A stretch of DNA of 64,000 bases, taken from contig NZ_CP116615.1 in assembly GCF_024832785.1 (NCBI RefSeq), positions 3,968,001-4,032,000 of the forward strand, in the 5' to 3' direction. This stretch comes from Fontisphaera persica. Its GTDB lineage: Bacteria; Verrucomicrobiota; Verrucomicrobiia; Limisphaerales; Fontisphaeraceae. Every line of letters starts with the position of its first letter. The stretch's first letter is position 1. The notes under the pieces are model-generated. The model was not told where the DNA came from, made no database searches, and saw only the letters and a list, made by a program, of their open reading frames with translations. Positions 37,153-46,552 of this stretch are shown piece by piece. The position numbers were made by a program, and so were the translations under genes.

Positions 37153-37770
37153 ATGAAAACCATCTGGACCTTGATTTTAGGGCTGGCGCTTGCCGGCCAG
37201 GTTTGGGCTGCTGACAACGAACAGGGTTTCGTGCCGCTGTTTAACGGCAAGGACCTGAGCGGCTGGAAACTGCGCAATCCCAACGCCAAGAGCTATTGGA
37301 CGGTGGAAGATGGCATCCTCAAAAACACCATCAAACAAGGCGACCACGGGGTGGATTTGCTGACGGAAAAGAAGTTCTGGAACTTCACCGTGCGCTTCGA
37401 GTACCTCGTGCCTGACGGCTCCAACAGTGGTTTTTACCTCCGGGGCCGCCATGAGATACAAATCTTGGGTGATTACAAGAGCGGCAAACCGGCGCCGGGC
37501 GGCAATGGCGCCTTGTATGCGTTCAAAGCGCCGGATGTGTTTGCCAGCAAGCCCGGCAATGAATGGCAGACCTGTGAGGCCACCATCATCGGCAACAAAA
37601 TCACGGTGATCCTCAACGGCAAGAAGATCCACGACAATGTCGTGTGCGATCGTCCCACTGGCGGGGAGGTGGACAACAAGGTGAAGGAGCCGGGCCCCAT
37701 CCTCTTGCAGGGGGATCATGGCACCGTGTGGTTCCGCAACATTCGCATCAAGGAATTGCCGGCGGAATAA
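37153..37770 (+). CDS. Secreted DUF1080 (3-keto-disaccharide hydrolase-type) protein
   Basis: ATG 37153 gives a 205-residue protein with signal peptide (MKTIWTLILGLALAGQVWAAD). The DUF1080 hallmarks are FVPLFNGKDLSGWKLRN at the start, DGILKNTIKQGDHGVDLLTEKKFWNFTVRFEYLVPDGSNSGFYLRGRHEIQILGDY in the centre and GPILLQGDHGTVWFRNIRIKEL at the end. Members of this family cleave 3-keto-glycosides or bind glycans in the periplasm. It follows the ThuA gene in the same operon, and a strong terminator follows it. Confidence 0.93.
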   Translation: MKTIWTLILGLALAGQVWAADNEQGFVPLFNGKDLSGWKLRNPNAKSYWTVEDGILKNTIKQGDHGVDLLTEKKFWNFTVRFEYLVPDGSNSGFYLRGRHEIQILGDYKSGKPAPGGNGALYAFKAPDVFASKPGNEWQTCEATIIGNKITVILNGKKIHDNVVCDRPTGGEVDNKVKEPGPILLQGDHGTVWFRNIRIKELPAE

Positions 37771-37800
37771 CTCCTTCGCCCGCAATTAAACAAGCGCTGC

Positions 37801-37832
37801 GCCCGGCCCCTTGGGCCGGGCGTTGCCTTTTT
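37801..37832 (+). terminator. Rho-independent terminator after the ThuA-DUF1080 operon
   Basis: The stem GCCCGGCCC / GGGCCGGGC with a four-base loop is followed by GTTGCCTTTTT. It ends the plus-strand operon just at the 3' end of the convergent TPR gene. Confidence 0.85.
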
Positions 37833-40800
37833 CAGCGGCGCAAAGCGGTGTAGCATCGCCGCACCCAGCGCCGGCCGGCTGGGCTTGGAGGGTACACCAC
37901 CGCAAACGCCAGCGGCAGCACCGGCAACAAAAACCACCCCCAGCGGAATTGCCGCCACCAGCGCCACAGGCCCAAGCCGGGCCATTTTCCGCTCTGCCGC
38001 CAGCGGCGGATGGACTCCAGGTACAACTGTCTGACCGGCGCTGGATGCCAGAAGAAAATGCTGCCCAGCAGACCCTTGTCGAGCTTGCGCACCAGTGCGC
38101 GGGTGGCTGCCCAGGTGCCGGGCGTGCCCAGGGTGTCCAACTCCACCCAGATTTGCGCCAGCCCTTGCAGGCAGTGGACAGAGTCATCCAGGGGCTGTCC
38201 GTGAATTTGAGCCAGAAAATGGCGGGCATTCTCCAACTGCCCGTTCATGGCGCAAAGGCAGGCGGCCGCCGCGCAAAAGCAGATATGGGCCGCCTGGGAC
38301 TGGCGCATGGCCAGCGCCTTTTCCAGGCAGGTCTCGGCGGCTTGCCATTGACCCCCGGCCAGGAGGGCTTCCAGCCAGTCCGAGTACATGTCGGCGGGCA
38401 TTTCGCCTTGCTGGTGGAGGCTGGCAAACCACTCCCGGGCGGCCTGGTATTTGCCGATGTACAGCAAAGCCCGCCCGTATTTGGCGGCCAACCGCGCATC
38501 GGTGCGCAGCCATTGCTGATGTTGCTTCCCCAGCCGCTGCACCTGCCGGTGCAGGAGCCAGGGAAAAGGCAGGTCGTCATATTTCATCGCACGATGATAA
38601 GCATCGGCGGCCGATTTCAGGTATTGCGCGAGGCTGTTCTTGAAAAATGCGCTGTGCCGGGACACTCGGTCCAGATAGGCGGGCAAAGTGAAGCGCCCCT
38701 CCAGGAAACGCAGATGAATGTCCATCGCCCCCAAATACGCATGGCAGGGCGGGGATTCAACGGCAGCGGGCTGCGTCTCCAAAGGCTCCAGGGCCTGGCG
38801 TACCAGTTGCGTCACTGTGCTCACCGGCACCCGGTCAACCAGATTGTCCAGGGCGTTGAACATGGCCCATTCATCTTCGCCTTCCTTCATGCGGCAAAGC
38901 GCGGCAAAGCGGCCTTGGGCGGCATCTACCTCTCCCTGCAACAACAAGAGGCGAATCTCGAACGCCAGCAGCAGGTCCGAAATTCGGCGCGCGCGCTCCT
39001 GCTCCAGGAAGCGCCAGGCTTCGGTCCCGTCGCCGGTCTCCTCCGCCAGGCCAATCAGCAGCCCCATGAGGAGATGGCGGTTTTCCTCCTGGCTGGGGTT
39101 CAATTCAACGGCGCGCCGGAGGGTGGCGACTGCCGCGGACTTGTTGCCCTTGTGGTAATGCAGCTCGGCCAGCACCCGGAGCGGTTCGGCTTCATGGGGG
39201 GCCATCGCCACCATTTTTTCCGCCGTCGCCAGGGCCTGATCATATTGCCCCATTTCTTTCTGCCACGCGCACAACAGATTCAGGGCACCGTAGTGAGCCG
39301 GGGATTCGGCCAGCACGCTTTCCATGAGCTGGATGGCTGCGGGCAAATGGCCGCGCTGGCTCTCAATCCATGCCGCGCGCAGGCGCAAACGGAAGGGTGG
39401 CGGCTGCAGGGGACCTTCCAGACACACCGCCAGCGCTTCATCGCACCGGTCCAGCAAGGTCAGAAAACGGGCTTTTTCCTCGTGCGCTTTTTCCAGGCGG
39501 GGATTCAAGGCAATGGCCCGGTCCACCGCTTCCAGACAGCCCGCGCTCCCCTGTTGGGCCAGACAATCAGCCAGCATCAGCCACGCCTCGGGATCGCCCG
39601 GACGCGCTTGCGTCAGTGCTTCGGCCATTTCGACGGCCAGGCGGGGCATCTGTCTTTCCCGGGCCAGGTATTGAAGAATTTCCCAGGCCGTGCCACAGGC
39701 GGGGTCCATTTGCAGGGCTACCCGGGCTTCTTGAATTGCGGTTGAGTCATCATTTTCCCGCAGGGCGATTTCGGCCAGGGCCACATGCAGTGGCGCTTCC
39801 AACGGGGCATGGGCCAGGCCGCGCAACAATGTTTGCCGTGCTTTTTCCAGTTGGCCATTTTTGGCGTGCAAGTTGGCCAAAAAATAGACGGCCCGCCCAA
39901 AGCGGGGATTGATGGTCAACGCCTGTTCCACCGCGGCCACGGCCGCATCGCCACGGCCTTGGACGCGCAACACATCGGCTTGTTCCAGCCACAATTGCGG
40001 GACCAGCGGAAACCGTTGGCAGGCTTGTTGGGCCAGGGCCAGGGCCTCCTCCAACTGATGCATGTTTTTCAGTTGCAGGACCACCACCCACCACGCGGCC
40101 CACAGGTCCGGCCGGGCGGCCAGAGCTTCGCGCAGCCGGGCCAGCACTTTTTCGGGGGGCAACAAGCCATGGGCCGCATCGCGGAAAGCCGGCAGGGCTT
40201 CCTCAAAAACCACCTGCCGCACCAGCTCGGCTTGGATGAAATCCAGCGCCGCCGCGCGCTCCTCCTCGGTGGCTGAGAGCTCCACCAACTGCATCATGGC
40301 GTGGCCGTTGTTCACATCCAGCCGCAGGGCCTGCTCATAATCGGCGCGCGCCTCGGCCCGGCGGCCAAGCTGCCTTAAAATGTCACCCCGCACCGTGTAG
40401 ATTTTGGGGGAGCGGGGGGTGAGAGTAATGGCCCGCTCGGCTTCGGCCAGCGCCTCGGCGTGGCGGCCGGCGGCGGCATACCGCAGCGCCAGGTCGCATC
40501 GCGCCTCAGTGTCCACTGGGTTCGCCGCCAACAAGGCTTGCAGGGCTGGCTCGGCTACCGCGAGCGGTTCTTGCGCCATTTTTTCCGCGCGCAACCGCAG
40601 CAGGCCGCAGTGGCCGGGAAAGCGGCGGCACATTTCCTCGAGGTGCGCGCGGGCGGTGGCCAGGTCATGCGTTTCCGCCAGCAGTTGATACACCTGAGCC
40701 TGAGCGTCCATCGCCAGCGGCTCGACTTGCAGCACCTCCTGCCAGCAGGCCAGGGCCTGGCGCAAATCCGCGCGATAGACCGCCAGTTGCGCGGCGACGC

Positions 40801-43033
40801 GCAGCCAATGGCTGTGCCGCGCATGGCCGCGCGCCTGCTCCAGCAGTTGTTGCGCGGGCGCCGCCCGGCCATGCCGCGCGAGGGCATCGGCGTAAAACAG
40901 CATCAGTTCGCCATCCTCGGGGCGGCGGTTGCGGGCTTCTTCCAAAACGGCGAAACCTTCCTCGGTGCGCCCCAGGTAGGCCAGGCACTTGAACAGCGTC
41001 ATGGCCGGAACGGAGGATAAATGGCCCAGCTCGTCAAAGCGCCTCCGCAAAAACGCCAGCCCCGCCTCGCTTTGGCGCAGGTGGAGCAGCGAGGAAAAGT
41101 AGCTTTCGGCCAGGTGCTCGTTATGTTGCGCGGCGCAGGCGGCCAGCCGGTAATGCATGGCCGCTTCGGCCAGGCGGCCTGCTTTCCACAGCACATCCCC
41201 CAGAATGCCCAACAGGTCCGGGTCGGTGGGAGCGGTTTTCAGGGCGCGCTGCACAAGCCGCTGGGCGCGGGACAATTCGCGGTCGTCCTCCTTCAGGGCG
41301 GCGGCCAGCCGGGCCAGAAAAAAAGGTTCTTTGGGGTGAAGCGCCAGCAGGTGATCCAGAAACTCCAGGACTTCCTGGCGGGTGGCGGTGGCTTCCAGTA
41401 AATCCAGTTTGACGCGCAGCAACCGGGGATTTTTGGGGAATTGGGCCAGCCAACGCTCGACGTATTGCAGGCTGGCGGCGGGGTTTACATCGTACGCGCT
41501 TAAGGCCCAGCCGGCCGAGCAGGTAATCCAATGGTTCGGATGGCTTTGACTCAAGGCGGCAAGCGCCGCCGCTGCCTGGTCCCGTTGATGCTTCTCCAGG
41601 GCGCACTGCACGGCATGCAACTGGTCAAACAGGGCGGCGTCGGGAAGCTCCAGTCCCTCCAGACGATGAGCTTCCGTCGGTGGCAGCATGACCAGCCCGC
41701 GGGGGCCAAAAGGAGCATAACTTTGCTGGAATCTTGGCCAGATGGCTTCGGAAAGATAGTAATGATAGGGGTCGCGCAACAGAAGGGATTGGCGCAGTTC
41801 ATCGTAGCCCACCAACGCCTGCAAATGGCCGCTGTTGACTTCCACCGTGGTCAGCGCAAAAGGCACGCCCCGGTCAATTAGCGCCAGAGCCGCCTCCCAC
41901 GTCACGCTAAACTCCCGCGTGACCAGCCCCTGGCTTTCAGCCCAACGCCGCTGGCTGTGGGAAGGCGTGCCGTCGTAGCAAATTTGTTCCGCGATTTCCA
42001 GGTGGTTGATAGGCTGCTGCCAATACTGCGCCAGAGCCGCCAGGGTGGCCGGCGCGCAGGTTTTGTGATGCTGGCGGACAAAGTTCACCGCCAGACAACG
42101 CCGGCGCCGGGGCGGGTCTGGCAGGTCCAGGCGCCGGGCCAGCTCGCGATGCCAGACATCCCGGTGACGGCTTAGCTCCAAAACCCGCGCACAATGCTGC
42201 CGTGCTCCGTCCAGGTCCCCCGCCCGGCAGGCCAGAGTGGTGCGGCTGCGCGCCACCCAGTGATGCACGGAGCGGTCCGCCAGCGGCGCGACCTGCACAA
42301 AATGTTCCAGGGTGGCCAGGGCTTCAGCTTGCAACCCCAAATCCAGTTCCAGACAGGTGAGGGCCGCGGCAATGGGCGCGCATGCGGCACGTTGGACGGC
42401 GGCGCGTAAAAAAGCCAGGGCCTCCTCATCGCGGTCGAGCACCTGCAAGAAGTGAGCGGTGCTCAGGATGGCAGGGCGATACAAGGGGCTGGCTTCCACC
42501 GCGGCGCGGGCCAGGGCCAGCGCTTCTTCATACCGGTCCTGCCTTTCCAGAATACTGGCCTGGCATACCTTCCCCCAGGGAAGCTCCACGGCATACGCCT
42601 CCGCCCGGCGCATATAATCCGCGGCCGTTTCAAAATCCCGGAAATCCGCCTCCACCATGGCGCGCAAGGTCCAAAAGTAATGGCAGGTTTCCGCGTCCAC
42701 GGTTTCGCCGGGTTCTGGCATGGCCTGTAAAAATTGGCGGGCTTGCCAGCATCCCTGCTGCCGCGCGAGGTTGTGCGCATAAAACACCCCCGCGGACAAA
42801 TCTCGGGGATGTCGCTGGTAATTGCGCCGGTGCAGAACTTGGGACAGCCGTTCGCTGCCGAGCGAGGCCGCCAGGCGCCCGGCCCAGGTGCGTGACCGGC
42901 AGCCGGTCCAGGTCCACAAGGGTGGGTGTGCGCGCAAAAGCTCCCACAGCCGCAGCATCTGGCTTTGATGATACCAAGGCTCAATTTGCGCGATGAAAGC
43001 CTCCGACAATGTTTCTGCTTCGGGTCCCTGCAT
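37832..43033 (-). CDS. Giant TPR protein with an embedded C39-like (papain-fold) peptidase domain
   Basis: A 1733-residue protein. Residues about 1-305 are helical with TPR units (EEALALARAAVEASP, DEEALAFLRAAVQ). Residues 312-425 are a C39-type cysteine peptidase domain: oxyanion Gln Q321 and nucleophile C326 in FVRQHHKTCAPATLAALAQYW, His H403 in VNSGHLQALVGYDE and Asp D421 in LLLRDPYHYY. From about 440 to 1690 runs a long array of TPR repeats (for example RRAEARADYEQALRLDVNNGHAM, DAAVAAVEQALTINPRFGRA, SAAVATLRRAVELNP). The C-terminus has a single membrane helix (WGWFLLPVLPLAFAVVYP) and a basic end. No signal peptide is evident. The peptidase may cut a leader peptide or a protein held by the TPR arms; this is an inference. 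Confidence 0.88.
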   Translation of the reverse strand: MQGPEAETLSEAFIAQIEPWYHQSQMLRLWELLRAHPPLWTWTGCRSRTWAGRLAASLGSERLSQVLHRRNYQRHPRDLSAGVFYAHNLARQQGCWQARQFLQAMPEPGETVDAETCHYFWTLRAMVEADFRDFETAADYMRRAEAYAVELPWGKVCQASILERQDRYEEALALARAAVEASPLYRPAILSTAHFLQVLDRDEEALAFLRAAVQRAACAPIAAALTCLELDLGLQAEALATLEHFVQVAPLADRSVHHWVARSRTTLACRAGDLDGARQHCARVLELSRHRDVWHRELARRLDLPDPPRRRRCLAVNFVRQHHKTCAPATLAALAQYWQQPINHLEIAEQICYDGTPSHSQRRWAESQGLVTREFSVTWEAALALIDRGVPFALTTVEVNSGHLQALVGYDELRQSLLLRDPYHYYLSEAIWPRFQQSYAPFGPRGLVMLPPTEAHRLEGLELPDAALFDQLHAVQCALEKHQRDQAAAALAALSQSHPNHWITCSAGWALSAYDVNPAASLQYVERWLAQFPKNPRLLRVKLDLLEATATRQEVLEFLDHLLALHPKEPFFLARLAAALKEDDRELSRAQRLVQRALKTAPTDPDLLGILGDVLWKAGRLAEAAMHYRLAACAAQHNEHLAESYFSSLLHLRQSEAGLAFLRRRFDELGHLSSVPAMTLFKCLAYLGRTEEGFAVLEEARNRRPEDGELMLFYADALARHGRAAPAQQLLEQARGHARHSHWLRVAAQLAVYRADLRQALACWQEVLQVEPLAMDAQAQVYQLLAETHDLATARAHLEEMCRRFPGHCGLLRLRAEKMAQEPLAVAEPALQALLAANPVDTEARCDLALRYAAAGRHAEALAEAERAITLTPRSPKIYTVRGDILRQLGRRAEARADYEQALRLDVNNGHAMMQLVELSATEEERAAALDFIQAELVRQVVFEEALPAFRDAAHGLLPPEKVLARLREALAARPDLWAAWWVVVLQLKNMHQLEEALALAQQACQRFPLVPQLWLEQADVLRVQGRGDAAVAAVEQALTINPRFGRAVYFLANLHAKNGQLEKARQTLLRGLAHAPLEAPLHVALAEIALRENDDSTAIQEARVALQMDPACGTAWEILQYLARERQMPRLAVEMAEALTQARPGDPEAWLMLADCLAQQGSAGCLEAVDRAIALNPRLEKAHEEKARFLTLLDRCDEALAVCLEGPLQPPPFRLRLRAAWIESQRGHLPAAIQLMESVLAESPAHYGALNLLCAWQKEMGQYDQALATAEKMVAMAPHEAEPLRVLAELHYHKGNKSAAVATLRRAVELNPSQEENRHLLMGLLIGLAEETGDGTEAWRFLEQERARRISDLLLAFEIRLLLLQGEVDAAQGRFAALCRMKEGEDEWAMFNALDNLVDRVPVSTVTQLVRQALEPLETQPAAVESPPCHAYLGAMDIHLRFLEGRFTLPAYLDRVSRHSAFFKNSLAQYLKSAADAYHRAMKYDDLPFPWLLHRQVQRLGKQHQQWLRTDARLAAKYGRALLYIGKYQAAREWFASLHQQGEMPADMYSDWLEALLAGGQWQAAETCLEKALAMRQSQAAHICFCAAAACLCAMNGQLENARHFLAQIHGQPLDDSVHCLQGLAQIWVELDTLGTPGTWAATRALVRKLDKGLLGSIFFWHPAPVRQLYLESIRRWRQSGKWPGLGLWRWWRQFRWGWFLLPVLPLAFAVVYPPSPAGRRWVRRCYTALRR

Positions 43034-43350
43034 GATGCTTGGCGCTCCGCCATTCCCTGGGCCGTTGCCGGTCCATGCCGCGGCAACGGCATAACAGATA
43101 TTTGCTGCGGAGATGCCGGCTGGAGATGATGGAGGCAGCCTGGCCGAATCACAAGTTCTTAATCACCTCCCCTCAGCAAGGGCGTTTCCGCCAGGAAACA
43201 CCTCGCAAAAAATGCCTCGCAGGTATTGCTGGGCAGGAGGGGGCAATCCCTGCAGGCTGGCCCGGGCGGAAGCATTCCTTGCCGGACGGGGCAACCCAGC
43301 GCACTTTTAGCTTCTGAAGCTGCCGCGCTCCGGCTTTACTGAAAGGACCT
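43034..43350. other. Divergent intergenic gap without recognised gene
   Basis: These 317 bp separate the divergent TPR and Mrp genes and must hold both promoters. I found no convincing promoter hexamers and no coding frame. Just before the Mrp start the sequence GAAAGGACCTATG gives a good ribosome-binding site. Confidence 0.5.
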
Positions 43351-44412
43351 ATGTTGACGCAAGATGACGTACTCAAGGCGCTGAAAGCGGTGAAGTATCC
43401 CGGCTATTCGCGGGACATCGTCTCATTCGGGCTGGTCAAGCAAGTGCAGGTGGCCGCCGAAGCAGTAGCCGTGCACTTGGAGCTGACTTCGGCCCGCCCG
43501 GAAGTAGCGGCCCAGCTCAAGGTGGAGTGTGAGCGCGTCTTGCAGCAACTGCCCGGCATCCGCACCGCGGCGGTGGATGTGCGCATGACCGGCGGAGGCG
43601 GGGCGGGGGCGCCGCCGAATCCCTGGGCGGGGCAGGCGCGCGTGCCGGGGATTGAGCGCATTGTGGCCGTGGCCAGCGGCAAGGGCGGCGTGGGCAAGTC
43701 CACCTGCTCGGCCAATCTGGCCTGTGCGCTGCAACGCGAGGGGTTGCGCGTGGGCTTGCTGGACTGCGACATTTACGGTCCCACGATTCCGTTGATGATG
43801 GGCACCCGCCAGCGGCCCACCATTACGCCCGATGAAAAACTGCTGCCGCCCTGCGCGCACGGGGTGAAATTGATGTCCATCGGATTTTTATTGGAGGATG
43901 ACCAGCCGGTCATCTGGCGCGGGCCGATGATTGTCAAAACCATCCAGCAATTTTTGGTGCAGGTGGAGTGGGGCACGCTGGATTATTTGATTGTGGATTT
44001 GCCTCCCGGCACCGGCGATGCCCAGCTTACGCTTTGCCAAACCGTGCCGCTCGACGGCGGCGTGGTGGTGACCACCCCGCAGGAGGCCTCGCTGGGAGTG
44101 GTGCGCAAAGGTATTGCCATGTTTGAAAAGGTTAACGTGCCTGTCCTGGGCCTCATCGAAAACATGAGTTATTTCACCACGCCAGACGGGCAGCGCCTGG
44201 AAATCTTTGGCCACGGCGGCGGACGCCACGAAGCCGCCCGCAAAGGCCTGCCCTTCCTGGGAGAAATCCCCATCTTCGTGGAAATCCGCGAGGGCGGGGA
44301 CCAGGGAGTGCCCGTGGTGGTGGGACGGCCCGACAGTGCGGCGGCGGCAGCCTTTCGGGCGGTGGCCCGGGCCATGCGCGCGCAGGTGGAGCAACCGCGG
44401 CAGGCTGGTTAA
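43351..44412 (+). CDS. Mrp/ApbC/NBP35-type iron-sulfur cluster carrier ATPase
   Basis: A 353-residue P-loop protein. Residues 1-85 are a MIP18/DUF59 domain (VLKALKAVKYPGYSRDIVSFGLVKQVQ). The ATPase follows with deviant Walker A ASGKGGVGKSTCSANLACAL, VGLLDCDIYGPTIPLMMG, DYLIVDLPPGTGDAQLTLCQ and TTPQEASLGVVRKGIAMFEKVNVPVLGLIENMSYF. Mrp proteins carry and hand over [4Fe-4S] clusters to target enzymes. The usual C-terminal CxxC after ENMSYF is absent (TTPDGQRLEIFGHGGG), as in several bacterial Mrp proteins. It is preceded by AAAGGA seven bases before the ATG. Confidence 0.94.
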   Translation: MLTQDDVLKALKAVKYPGYSRDIVSFGLVKQVQVAAEAVAVHLELTSARPEVAAQLKVECERVLQQLPGIRTAAVDVRMTGGGGAGAPPNPWAGQARVPGIERIVAVASGKGGVGKSTCSANLACALQREGLRVGLLDCDIYGPTIPLMMGTRQRPTITPDEKLLPPCAHGVKLMSIGFLLEDDQPVIWRGPMIVKTIQQFLVQVEWGTLDYLIVDLPPGTGDAQLTLCQTVPLDGGVVVTTPQEASLGVVRKGIAMFEKVNVPVLGLIENMSYFTTPDGQRLEIFGHGGGRHEAARKGLPFLGEIPIFVEIREGGDQGVPVVVGRPDSAAAAAFRAVARAMRAQVEQPRQAG

Positions 44413-44413
44413 G

Positions 44414-45076
44414 TCAGCGCGCCGCCCACCATTTCTGCAACGCCGTTTGCAGCACGTCCGCCAGCCGGTGGCTGGCGAAGGCCGTCTGCCGCTGCAAGCG
44501 CAACAGCCCGGCCATGGCGCCGGGTTTTTTCAGCACGGCGCCCGCCAGTTTGAGCGGCGAGAGCTGCTGCTCCGCATCCGCGAGCTGATTGAAGTCCAGG
44601 GGCAAATCCTCCTCCGCGGCATCCGAAATGACCCGCACCGTCGCTGAAACCACGCCCGCCCGCCGGCAGTGCTCGCGAATCCATCCGGACTCCATCTCCA
44701 CGGCGTCCGCGCCGGTTTGGTGATGGCAGGCGGCCTTTTCGCGGGCGGTGATGAGCATGCGCTCAGCGCAATGAAAACGGCCGGGCGTGGCGCCGGCCTG
44801 CTGCAAAAACGCGGCCAGCGGCAGCGCGGCGTCTGCCTCGAATAACACCGTGCCCACGGGCAGGCCGGGACGCAGGCCGCCGGCAAAACCGGCGGTGATG
44901 ACGAGCGCCGGCGGGGCCTGGCCCAAGATTTCTTCAATGGCCTGCTCGGCACGGGCGCGGCCAACCCCCGTCACGCGCAGCAGGAGGCGCGGCTCGGCCC
45001 GCGCATACGCCAGCAGCGGCGCTGCTTCGCGCGGCAGGGCCATCAGGACCACCACGGGCTGGGGGGAGGGGGACAT
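44414..45076 (-). CDS. Nucleoside phosphorylase-like protein (MTA/SAH nucleosidase superfamily)
   Basis: Start placed at ATG 45076; the frame is open for another 140 codons upstream through the exonuclease gene but is not coding there. The 220-residue protein shows VVVLMALPREAAPLLAY, LLLRVTGVGRARAEQAIEEIL and LVITAGFAGGLRPGLPVGTVLF. It also has AVEMESGWIREHCRRAGVVSATVRVISDAAEEDLP, where the conserved VEME and ISD motifs contact the ribose and the purine. This is the PNP_UDP_1 fold, close to MTA/SAH nucleosidases and to the HpnG-like adenosylhopane phosphorylases. No hopanoid genes flank it. It starts 20 bp after the DEDD exonuclease gene on the same strand. Confidence 0.8.
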   Translation of the reverse strand: MSPSPQPVVVLMALPREAAPLLAYARAEPRLLLRVTGVGRARAEQAIEEILGQAPPALVITAGFAGGLRPGLPVGTVLFEADAALPLAAFLQQAGATPGRFHCAERMLITAREKAACHHQTGADAVEMESGWIREHCRRAGVVSATVRVISDAAEEDLPLDFNQLADAEQQLSPLKLAGAVLKKPGAMAGLLRLQRQTAFASHRLADVLQTALQKWWAAR

Positions 45077-45096
45077 GGCGTGTCGCGGACGCCGCG

Positions 45097-45816
45097 TTAT
45101 TTGATGCCCGCCAGCCGCTGTTTCCAGAGGTGATAAAGCTGCACGGTGGCTTTGACGTCGCGCAGGCAATACTCGGCCACCTCGCGTTGTTTGCCTTCCG
45201 CCATGAGCTGGGGCACGTCCATGCCGGTGACGCCCTGCATTTTGGGGCTTTCGATGCCAAAGGCCTTGCAATAGAAATCCAGGTTGAACTTGCGCGCCGC
45301 GCCGTCGCGGCCGCTGACGCCGTAGAAGGTGAGCTGCTCGGCCAGGTCGCAATGCGGCTCGGCCGTGAAACGATACCCCAGCCAGTCCTTGCGGCTGATG
45401 GGCACATTGAGCAGCGCGGAACGCAGGTATAAAAAGGGAATGTCGAAGGAACGCCCGTTGAAGGTCACAATTTGGTCGTAGTGTTTGGCCACGTCCCAAA
45501 AGGCGTTCAGCATTTCCGCCTCGTCGGGGAAGGGCACAAATTCCACCGGCCCCGCCTCCTCGGCGTCATCCTCATAATCCTCGGCAACAAACAGGACCTG
45601 GCCGCGGAGGCTCTCGGCATTGAGCATGGCGATGCACACCACCTGCGCCGTGAGCGGGTAGAGACTCATGAGATGCTCCAGCTCGGCCCGTTTTTGGGCG
45701 CGCGCGGCTTCATCCTCCAGTTTGTCGGCTTCGCGGAAGAGGTATTCGCGCTGGACTTCGTCAAAGTTTTCCACCGGCAAAGCCGTGGTTTCGATGTCAA
45801 AAACCAGAGTGGCCAT
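45097..45816 (-). CDS. Predicted 3'-5' exonuclease, DEDD superfamily (PolB-exonuclease-like)
   Basis: A 239-residue RNase H-like fold. Exo I is LVFDIETTALP (D and E metal ligands), Exo II is VTFNGRSFDIPFLYLR and Exo III is VAEYCLRDVKATVQLYHLW with the final Asp. This matches the DNA_pol_B_exo2 family, stand-alone relatives of the proofreading domain of B-family polymerases. An acidic insert (VAEDYEDDAEEAGPVEF) follows Exo I at about 78-94. Substrate and role in repair or RNA turnover are unknown. It is followed by the nucleosidase-like gene in the same direction. Confidence 0.88.
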   Translation of the reverse strand: MATLVFDIETTALPVENFDEVQREYLFREADKLEDEAARAQKRAELEHLMSLYPLTAQVVCIAMLNAESLRGQVLFVAEDYEDDAEEAGPVEFVPFPDEAEMLNAFWDVAKHYDQIVTFNGRSFDIPFLYLRSALLNVPISRKDWLGYRFTAEPHCDLAEQLTFYGVSGRDGAARKFNLDFYCKAFGIESPKMQGVTGMDVPQLMAEGKQREVAEYCLRDVKATVQLYHLWKQRLAGIK

Positions 45817-45931
45817 GGCTTGAATGCAACACGTGATGGTTTGCGGGTGGCGTTGCCACGGCGCTCAACCTATCGTGGCCTTCCTCCGGCGACAAGCCGC
45901 AAAACGATGGCGCGCACGGGCGCCGGCGGTC

Positions 45932-46525
45932 TCACGGTACAATGATGGCCACCGCCTCAATCTCAATCAGCAAATCACTGCGGCAGATGCCCGCCTGAAT
46001 GCCGGTGCTGGCAGGGTAGGGGTCCAGTCCCAGGGCATCGTAGAACTCGGTGCGGATGCGGTTGAACTCGGCGTAATCACGGTCAATGTCGCGCAAGTAA
46101 CAGGTGGTGCGCACCACGTCGTGCCACGTGGCGCCCTCGCTTTCGAGCAGCTCGGTGATGTTGTGGTAGGTGCGCCAGAGCTGCGCCCGGAAATCGCCCG
46201 GGTACAGGGTCTCGCCATGGGGTCCCACGCTGGAGGTGCCGCTGATGAGCAACTGGATGTAATGGCTGGGCAGTTCGAGCCGCAAACCGCGGGTGAACGC
46301 GCTGCCATAAACCGGCGCCTCGTTCAACACGCCGGGGGCACAGATGGCCTTTTTCAGAATGGGCACGCGGCCTTTGGGCAGTTTCTTGATTAACCCGCGC
46401 GGAGCGGGAGAACAGGGCGGCAGCCCCAGGGCGGCGCGCTCTTTTTGTTCTCCCGGACTATAATAAATGCCTGAAGCGGGGAGTTTGGCTCGAACGTTTT
46501 TTTTCTTCATGTCATCAAGGTCCAT
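45932..46525 (-). CDS. RidA/YjgF-YER057c-UK114-like protein with N-terminal extension
   Basis: A 197-residue protein (ATG 46525; ATG 46510 also fits). Residues about 65-197 resemble RidA: HYIQLLISGTSSVGPHGETLYPGDFRAQLWRTYHNITELLESEGATWHDVVRTTCYLRDIDRDYAEFNRIRTEFY and finally ICRSDLLIEIEAVAII. The Arg that binds the carboxylate of the enamine/imine in deaminating RidA (usually in SxxQG...R) is replaced in part: ICRSDLLIEIE keeps an Arg near the end. The first 60 residues are basic and Pro-rich, absent from standard RidA (about 125 residues). A role in imine hydrolysis is possible but not certain. Confidence 0.72.
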   Translation of the reverse strand: MDLDDMKKKNVRAKLPASGIYYSPGEQKERAALGLPPCSPAPRGLIKKLPKGRVPILKKAICAPGVLNEAPVYGSAFTRGLRLELPSHYIQLLISGTSSVGPHGETLYPGDFRAQLWRTYHNITELLESEGATWHDVVRTTCYLRDIDRDYAEFNRIRTEFYDALGLDPYPASTGIQAGICRSDLLIEIEAVAIIVP

Positions 46526-46552
46526 CCGGCAGTGACTGCATTAATTTAGGTA

